From Callipepla californica brunnescens (Eukaryota; Chordata; Aves; Galliformes; Odontophoridae): 64,000 bases of DNA. A model generated the notes under the pieces. The model had not been told where the DNA came from and searched no databases. It saw only the letters and a list, made by a program, of their open reading frames with translations. Position numbers and translations under genes: made by a program. The stretch spans positions 444,001-508,000 of the forward strand of contig JALIRH010000043.1 of the NCBI GenBank assembly GCA_023055505.1. The letters run 5' to 3'. Shown piece after piece: positions 51,782 through 64,000 of the stretch. Within the stretch, counting starts at the first letter, position 1; each line of letters starts with the position of its first letter.

Positions 51782-54700
51782 ACTTCACATTCCAGGGAAG
51801 AGCTCACCTGGCTCCAAGAGAGCACTGGCTGGGAAATGCCTCCGTGAATCATTTCCACACACCTCGAAATCCCATAGTAATTACTGCGTCCTCACAAAGT
51901 GCCCTTTATTCCAGTGGATCTCTGAGGACTTGAAAGATGGACCTCTATAGCCATTAGCAACGTGGGTGCGTTCAGAAATGGATGGGTTTGGTAACCTCAT
52001 GTCTGCCGTTCTCAAAGCTGCCAGCTGTGGGATAGCTCGGTTCAGAAAGTAGACATGAGGAACTTCTCAGCTACTTAACATAATGATTTTAATGGAAAAG
52101 AATACTGCATAGTGAAAACTTCCTCGCGGGGGAGAGCCACAGCCTACAGCAGGACACTGAGAGCACTGCAGTGCTGTTTCACCCTAGGAGATCTTTCTTG
52201 TAGGAGAAGGGGCTGGGACCCCCCAGAAGGGGTAGGATTCAGCCACGGCTCCTCGTACCATCACACGGCTAGTGCTGACTCACACATACCCTTGGTGGTT
52301 CATCAGCTTGACTTCCTCTTCCTCGCAGATCTCTCCTAATTGAAGTACTGGCCGTATCCTGCTCTAACACGTGAGCAGAGGTGGCATCACGGGGCTGCAG
52401 GCACAGCGGAGGCCTCGGGAGCAAGCAGTGCTTCGGCAGCGGCAGCGATAGCTCGGGACGGAAGGAAGCGGTGCCACAGGAGCTGGCAGTAATTGCACGA
52501 TCCCGCAAGGCAGACTCCAGCAGTCACAAGATGATACTTCAGAGCAAACATCATCAAGATAAGGAAGTCTTTCTTTTTCCCTTTTTCTCAAAAAGATCAA
52601 GTCGCTCTTATCTTGTAGGTAATTTCCTGCAGCCCATATTACAGGAATTAATTCCCTCGTCCATTCTTCTCAACACAGACTGGTATTCTCAGACCAGAGT
52701 ACCACAAGATAGTTGTCCTAAGACACTGCTCTTCACTATAAGGGGCATTTATTTTCTTGCCTATTAGATAATGAAACAAATTGACAGGTTTTCATATGGC
52801 AGCAGTCAGCTCCCATTGAGAACAAGAGATGTGTCCCCTCTCCCACTGAGAAACAGGAAGATTCCTGCCCAGTTTTCTCACTGCCTTTCTCTTTTCTGTC
52901 CCTGGTACATTGTATCACCAAGAACAGCAGCAAATGTCTTCAGCTATTCTACAGGCAATGGAGATTTCCATGCGCATTTGATGGGAAATGAAGCTTCTGC
53001 TAGCAAGTGTTCCTTTCCAGGATCAGTCACTGCAGAGGTATGAGTGCTTTGGTGGGGTCCAGAATTCTTGGGCCCTCACTCTGCCACTGAGTTGCTGCAA
53101 AGGTTTGAGATGAGTCACGTCGTGCTCACCGTGTCATTGCTGCATGGTGTCAGCACGTGTCCTTTCAGCGCCGTGTGGGAAACAGGAACAGCTTTTAGCA
53201 CAGTCATGCCCTCCTGCATGGAAGCATTTGTAAACAGAGTGGATCTACAGATCTATCAATAATTTTCTTGAAGAGAGGACACCACCACCATTGTTAGAGA
53301 GGAAAATCTGAGGCACAGAGCAGTACAAAGCTGCTCACAAAGATGGCAGAAGTCGGGCTCCTGTCCCCCTGCCCAGGAACCTCAGAGAAAAGCTGCATTT
53401 TCAGGGAACTACAGAAGCCTGCAAATCTGGAGTGTGCTGCATCCCTCTCCATTGGGGTGACATTCACTTGAGCCAAAATTTATCCCTGTAACTCCAGAGT
53501 CTCGGGGGTAAAGACAAGGTCTGATCCAACTCCCACTGCCATCCAAGGGCAGACTCTCATTGTCAGCAGTCAGAACTGGATCATGCCCCAAACACGCTGA
53601 GGTCTAATGGCTCCAGCCAACAGAATTTGCCCAGTGCGTGCCAAGGGAAGCATAAGGCATTCTGATTTCAGCAGAGCCCGTCTGGTGTCAGCGAGTCCAT
53701 CAGCTCCATCCTTCTCACGTACGTGACAGCCTGACAGCTGCCAGATCCCTCCCTCAGACACCTTTCAGACGGCTCCTGTTTATTTTTAGGACAGCTCTTT
53801 CCAGATAAGGCTCAGATGTGTATAAGTACCTAGAAAGTGGGGATGGTCGCAAAAGGAAAACACAACGGCTGTTAGTTTTATTATTTTATGCCTTTGCCTA
53901 TGGTGTGATGGCAGACTTTCTCACATCCCCCCCACCCCTCCATGCTGGCACCATTCGTTTCAAGAAAAGAGGTGACGTTTTAGCCTGTGAAAGCCGGGGA
54001 AGGCATAGCAGTGAAGTCAGCTTATGAAATATTGAAGCAGCGAAACCCTCACTGGAACACGTGAATGGCTAATGCCAGTTCCAATTAATTTTGAATTTTT
54101 CATTAAACCATTATTAAAAGCAAGAGGACAGAAGAAATAAGGGAAATTGACTTGGGCAGTATATTAAGTACCTTAGTTTTGCTGGAGGATGTTTTATTAT
54201 CTGTCCAAAGCAATTATTTCACAAGCTCCTGACGGTCCGTGGGCTAAACAGAAGTGCAGGGGGAAGTTCTAGATGGTCTTAAAGTTATTTTAATCCCCAT
54301 CCTCTGCCCTGCCCTAATTGGGAGATATCTCCAGCACGTCCTATCTGGAGGACAAGACACGGAGTCAGAGTTCTCAGAATCTGCAATAACGTGTCACCCT
54401 GGCATTATTTACAAATCAAATAAAAACCTATTGACTGAAGCATATCCTCATATTGAGGGCAAACAGAAAATGTGCAAACACTTGAGAAGCATTCATTAGG
54501 AAAGCCTCAAAAGCCATTTAAAACCGAGGTGGGCTATGATTTTTTTTTAAGAACTAAAGCATGAGCATTTAATAAAACGCTGTCTCCTCCTCTGCTCTCT
54601 CCTCCTCTATACTCCATTGACTACAGCAGAAGAGAAACACCTGCTTAAATTAGGTGCTTCATTAACATGTCTCTTGTTGCTTGAGATAATCCTAGGCTTT

Positions 54701-57425
54701 ATAATATCTTTTTATACTACCAGAATAGAGACATATTTCTTAGCCTTTTTTTGGCAATGGCTGTGTTTTGCTACCTGCTGTGCTGCTGTCCTTGCAGAGG
54801 AGGACAGAAAAGGAGGATGTTTCTCAATGAGGACAGAAAGGTTCCGTATGGAAATCGCAACATCTGGGGAAAATACAGCCCTGATTCCCCTGCGTGTAAG
54901 TCTGCGGGGAGAGGAGCAGGTCAGCCCGGCCCGCTCAGGTAAGGGAGAAACTTTGCTGATTCCTGATGCCATCGGATCCCAGGGCTCACAGCCAGTAAAG
55001 CTGAAAACTTTACTCTTCTCCGTCTGTTTGCTTGGGGTGAGTCTGTGCTTAGAAACAGACAGACAGCAAGGGTGAACCTCAAGGTTTAGCAGTGATAACC
55101 TACAGCTAGAAATCTCCAGTCCAAAATGCAGCCTGCTGCTTAATTCATCCAGTGCTCCTGATATCTTAGGCAATGGGGCAGCTTAAGGTGCTGGTATTTA
55201 TATTCCTGAAATACCCAGAGGCCCCAACCAGAGCTGCACCACCATGTGCCAAGTGCTTTGCAGATAAGAAGGATGAGTAAGGCCTTTTCTATCGCCCAGC
55301 GCTTGGTTATAAAATGACTGGGCTCACTTTAGATGTCAAGATACATCTACAGCAAATGAACAAAGAGCTAATAAATGATTAATAAATGCTTTGAAAAATG
55401 GCTAATTAAATGCAACAGCATTTTAGAGTGCAATGGAAAAGCACAAAACATGTAAGCTCAAGCGATAACACTTCTGATATAACTTATCTACAGCATACTG
55501 CTCACATCTGCAAGAGTGCTTAGAAATACTATTAACATCTTGTGCACCAGGAATAAAGAGAGCCTTTCTGTGACGGAGGAGCAATTCTCTCCTGGGGAAA
55601 AGGGCAAATTCCTCATTGTTTAGGCCATTTAAAATCCAGAAAAGCTAGAAGGTGCTTATAGTAACACATCCTGGGAGATGTGAGAGATGAGGGCAAGTCT
55701 TTGCACTGATCCTGTCACGTTGTAGGGCCCTGTGCTCCCAGGCCAGATGTCCTCTCTGTTCCATTGGATTCCCATCCACCATCTCCCATTCTTGGCTGGC
55801 AAAGGGAAAATGCCTTTTCATCCTGCCCTGCTCCAGACAACAGTCAGGAGCTCTCCATCTGCTTCAGCAGCCTAACAGATTTTTTCTAAATGTCACAAAA
55901 TGGGGGGCTGGGATGGTGGGGGTTGGTTGGTGTTGATCCCGGTTACATCTTCGTTGGTACAAACAAGAATTCCTACCACTAACACTGCTGAAGTTACCCA
56001 TCTGGACAGATCCTGCTGTGGTGTCTGTATTCGGCTCCAAAAGGCCCTACAACTTCCCTTGCTTGCTGCCCTGCACCAGCATTGTATTGGTGGGGGCTGT
56101 TGGACTGTGGGATGGGAGTTAAAATATGTTTGAGAAAAAGCTGTGCATCTTCAGCTTTGAAGGAGCAACCTTGCCTGGGTTTGGAACTGCGAGTTTTCTG
56201 AGTGTAAGCTGGATGTGAGCTGGTGACATTTTCTGGTGGAAAGGGAAACGTGAAGGAAAAGAATAAAAAACGGTAACGCACATGTTAAATGAACCAGTCA
56301 ACTGCGAACAATGGAAAAGCTGAAAAATGGATATGGGGGAAAGCATTTTGCGGTGTAGTTATTTCTTGCTGCAGTTCTTTATAACGTCCCAGATGGGAGA
56401 TTCATGACCCTGGGAAGCAGTCTGTATGCTCCGGGGTTTGGCCCGCGGCAGCCCATGACTCACTCGCCTGCCAGGTTTGGCAGTAAGCTGAGAAAGAAGC
56501 AAGATAGCAGAATGTCTTGTGGAAACAGCAAAACAAGAGATGAATTAACTGCTGGAAGAGTGAAAAAACAAACCTCTGTGCACAAAGGGAGGGCCCTCAG
56601 TGCAGAGAGCGAGCACTCGTGCCACTGGGGACTCCAGAGGAGCCGGCCTCCCAGGCAGCTAGCTCCATTCGTTTGCAGGCAAAACAAATCCAGGATGCTT
56701 CAGTCTTAAATGGGGAGGTAGGCGGAAACAGAAGATTTGAGCTTCTACCCACCAGCAGAGAGATGGTTTTCCAGGGGCTGAGGGAAGGAAGATTTGTGGA
56801 TCTACATTGCCATCTAATGGCAACGAAGAGCTTAAAGCTCTCAGTACTGCCCGGAAACGGTCTGCAATGGAAGTGATGGCATGGTACACAGAGATTATTA
56901 TCCTTCGGTGCTAAGGCAAATCCTTCTCCTTCCGCGGTGAAGGCAATTCAGCTACCCCAGAAGGGCACCAAAGCCTTGGGATGGAGGCTGCTGATCGCTC
57001 CTCTTCTGGCACCCACTCCAGTCTGTGTGTAAGGAACACGGACATAGGGTGGGATTTCTTCCCTCTGGTGTACGCTGCTCACGGACAGGCTTCCCACACA
57101 GGTGCACACTGCTAGGTGAATCCACCCATCCTATTTGAAACACATCTCAGCATCTCAGCTGTGCTGCGTTCCCTGTAGACAAACACAGATAACTAGGATT
57201 AGATAAGAAGAGAGCCGTGTTCTTGGAGCTCAGGACAGATCTGTCCTGGTGGTCACACCTAGCCCAGTAATGGATATGTAACGAGAAAGCATCAGAAAGA
57301 TGGTGTTAGGCATTGATCCTGCCACATCCGTCATGCTGAGACAGCCCTGCAGGGAAATCCTGCCCAAACAATCCTGCTGAAAGAGGAATAAATGAGGGAT
57401 CTCAACCTATTGAACGCTCTCCTGA
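51782..57425. other. Gene-free interval upstream of the ubiquitin-like gene
   Basis: No exon is recognised. A 152-codon frame at 54617-55075 (plus) begins with hydrophobic segments but lies in AT-rich sequence and resembles nothing known. About 53290-53360 reads as antisense MIR ('aggaaaatctgaggcacaga', then 'gctgctcacaaagatggcag'). About 55260-55520 is AT-rich with multiple 'taat' cores. Confidence 0.4.
53290..53360 (-). repeat. Possible MIR SINE relic
   Basis: The run 'gaggaaaatctgaggcacag' followed by 'gtacaaagctgctcacaaag' and 'atggcagaagtcgggctcct' parallels the reverse complement of the MIR core (gaggaaactgaggcacagag, cttgctcaaggtcacac, tggcagagctggg). Spacing is conserved but many positions differ. 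It is the best of several MIR-like traces in this window. Confidence 0.4.
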
Positions 57426-57791
57426 TCAATAAAATAAACAAAAATTGTTTCGGAGGGTTTTTTCCTTTCTCGCTTGCTCACACAGGTTAAGGAGAGCCAG
57501 AGGCTCAGGGACCACAGAGGTCTTTCGGGCGCTTCTCTCCAGCTGGTGAAGCAGGGAGGGAAAGGAGGCGATGCTCCCGCCCGAAGGACGGCCCGGGGTG
57601 ACTCGTTCCTCCATGCTCCTTCCTAAAAGCGGCTCTGAGTCACGCTCCAGCTGATCAGCCGCAGCCGGGGAAGGAGCGGGGGAAGGAGCGGGGGAAGGAG
57701 CCCGAGGAGCCGGGGAAGGAGCCCGAGGAGCCCGGGAAGGCGCGCAGCGGCGCTCTGGGAGCTGTAGTTTCTGCAGCTGCAGTTCCGCCAT
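57426..57791 (-). CDS. Hypothetical 121-residue protein at a divergent CpG promoter
   Basis: This minus-strand frame starts at AACATGGCGGAAC, with A at -3 and G at +4, the context typical of housekeeping first exons. It encodes MAELQLQKLQLPERR, then a low-complexity SPAPSPAP/RAPRAPSPAP segment (residues about 18-43) produced by a GC-rich tandem repeat, then a less biased part with 'DQLERDSEPLLGRSMEERV' and 'LALLNLCEQARKEKTLRN', ending at a stop at 57426. I do not recognise the family. The low-complexity part may be an expansion specific to this lineage, or the frame may be the accidental 5' end of a non-coding divergent transcript of TPM4. It could also splice out before the listed stop. The ATG context and promoter motifs are seen; the existence of a protein is uncertain. 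Confidence 0.3.
   Translation of the reverse strand: MAELQLQKLQLPERRCAPSRAPRAPSPAPRAPSPAPSPAPSPAAADQLERDSEPLLGRSMEERVTPGRPSGGSIASFPSLLHQLERSARKTSVVPEPLALLNLCEQARKEKTLRNNFCLFY
57664..57742 (+). repeat. GC-rich tandem repeat (ggggaaggagc)
   Basis: Repeats of 'cgggggaaggag' and 'cccgaggagccggggaagga' run head to tail. On the plus strand, runs of four to five G separated by 7-nt loops approach a G-quadruplex pattern. On the minus strand the same array encodes the Ser-Pro-Ala-Pro repeat of the hypothetical protein at 57426-57791. Confidence 0.8.
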
Positions 57792-57797
57792 GTTGAG
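57750..57797 (-). promoter_or_regulatory. ZNF143-like and YY1-like sites of a divergent promoter
   Basis: On the minus strand 'AACTACAGCTCCCAGAGCGC' (57769 to 57750) fits the ZNF143/SBS consensus ACTACAnnTCCCAG. On the plus strand 'ccgccatgtt' (57786-57795) fits the YY1 element CCGCCATnTT that often overlaps the start codon of CpG-island genes. Both motif classes are typical of bidirectional vertebrate promoters close to the transcription start. They lie about 0.8 kb upstream of the TPM4 exon 1a start codon and point away from it. Occupancy is inferred. Confidence 0.55.
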
Positions 57798-57859
57798 CGG
57801 GGGCCGCCCTCGTGAGGCGGCGGCGCGGAGCGTTCATTGGGGCCGGGAGAGCTGCGGGG

Positions 57860-58012
57860 CCACAGAGATCCGCGCAGCCACAGAGATCCGCGCTGTGCCC
57901 ACAGAGATCCGCGCTGTGCGGAGCCCACAGAGATCCGCGCTGTGCCCACAGAGATCCGCGCTGTGCGGAGCCCACAGAGATCCGCGCAGCCACAGAGATC
58001 CGCGCTGTGCGG
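57860..58012 (+). repeat. Seven-copy CpG-containing tandem array
   Basis: Seven identical copies of the 15-mer CACAGAGATCCGCGC are separated by three spacer types (AGC, TGTGCC, TGTGCGGAGCC). The spacers occur in the order A, B, C, B, C, A, then a final TGTGCGG. Core identity is perfect across all seven units, which indicates recent expansion or homogenisation. The array sits between the divergent promoter at about 57.77 kb and the TPM4 exon 1a promoter. Confidence 0.95.
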
Positions 58013-58136
58013 GCTCTGTTCGCGGCTGCTCCGCACCGGGCCTCTCCTGAAGGCCCTTCCGCACTTCGTTGTTTTTGCAACGTGGATTTATTTCACGGAG
58101 ATACAAAGCGGTCCCTCACGCACAGCCTTTGTGTTG

Positions 58137-58227
58137 TGCCATAGGGCCGTGCCATCGGGCCATGCTATAGGGCTGTGCTATAGGGCTGTGCCATAGGGCT
58201 GTGCCATAGGGCTGTGCTATGGGGCCG
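58137..58227 (+). repeat. Seven-copy 13-bp tandem array
   Basis: Seven head-to-tail copies of a 13-mer close to TGCCATAGGGCTG occupy 91 bp, with C/T and A/G variation at a few fixed positions. It lies immediately upstream of the inferred TPM4 exon 1a promoter. It is a minisatellite unrelated in sequence to the neighbouring 15-mer array. Confidence 0.95.
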
Positions 58228-58562
58228 TGGGGCACGGTGAGGGCAGCTCGGCGCCTCTTTCAAGGATATGCTCATATGTCAACACTTCTGCCTTGTCAGA
58301 AGCTTAAAAATGGAAACGGTGCTCTGTTTAAGAAAACGGGGCCCAAATAAGGAGATGATGGAGCGGTGTGAGCCTGCTCAGCCCGTCCCTCACAAAGGCG
58401 GTGTGTGACAGCGGCCGCACTGCGCTCTGCCCGGGCTGCACAGCTCCCACTGCCCCGAGCTCAGCCCCGCCGAGCACAGCCTCGTCTGTGCCCGAAAGAC
58501 AAAGCTTTACCCTTCAGAACCCCTCCGGCTGCGCGACAAACCCAACCCGCCCCGTAGCAAAA
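58228..58562 (+). promoter_or_regulatory. TPM4 HMW (exon 1a) promoter and 5' leader
   Basis: This region ends at the exon 1a start codon (context CAAAAATGG). It contains a perfect SRF CArG box, CCAAATAAGG, at 58343-58352, about 210 bp upstream of the ATG. It also has an AT-rich MEF2-like word with one mismatch ('ttaaaaatgg', about 58304-58313) and a CATATG E-box near 58273. No TATA box is evident. SRF control through CArG boxes is well established for muscle and actin-cytoskeleton genes, so this motif fits the high-molecular-weight, striated-type isoform. The transcription start is not determinable by eye and probably lies between the CArG box and about 58480. Confidence 0.55.

Positions 58563-64000
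<5,438 letters not shown>

Noticed and set aside
54617..55075. 152-codon frame with hydrophobic N-terminal segments
   Set aside because: The hydrophobicity is explained by T-rich sequence; the second half has no membrane-protein logic and no homologue is recognisable.
57790..58196. Plus-strand frames through the 15-mer array (repeating TEIRAV or QRSALC)
   Set aside because: They exist only because the tandem repeat lacks stops; no start context or downstream coding sequence supports translation.

Overview
This is a vertebrate nuclear window and almost certainly a bird. It carries several 5'-truncated CR1 LINE fragments with the avian CR1 3' end, compact introns, and an intron-split tropomyosin gene. 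A galliform such as chicken fits best, but species and chromosome are inferences. No prokaryotic features are present, and most of the window does not code for protein.

Positions 1 to about 51.3 kb are a gene-poor stretch. No open frame there resembles a known protein. What can be supported is interspersed repeats: CR1 pieces near 3.1, 19.4, 20.4, 22.9, 25.6, 28.1 and 30.3 kb; a pair of mutually similar LTR-like copies at 20.45 and 38.42 kb; and faint MIR-like relics. There are also homopolymer runs and several AT-rich islands rich in homeodomain and POU-type sites that could be distal regulatory elements.

At 51.38-51.64 kb, on the minus strand, lies a small intact gene for an 87-residue ubiquitin-fold protein. 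It matches the microprotein encoded by human TINCR, a locus long described as a non-coding RNA. It is the most interesting coding feature here.

From about 57.4 kb the sequence becomes GC- and CpG-rich. A minus-strand reading frame (57426-57791) starts at a strong ATGGCGGAA context with YY1-like and ZNF143-like motifs, which looks like a divergent promoter. Two perfect or near-perfect short tandem arrays follow (57860-58012 and 58137-58227).

The rest of the window is the 5' two-thirds of the tropomyosin 4 gene (TPM4, plus strand). It contains exon 1a (HMW start), exon 2, exon 1b (LMW start, with its own CpG-rich promoter), exons 3 to 6, and the first 45 nt of exon 7, cut by the window end. 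The two promoters look differently wired. A perfect SRF CArG box lies upstream of exon 1a. Two perfect CRE palindromes and a CACGTG E-box lie upstream of exon 1b. This fits muscle-type versus general cytoskeletal isoforms from one gene. Exon 1a uses a GC splice donor, and exon 6 has a 29-T homopolymer as its polypyrimidine tract.
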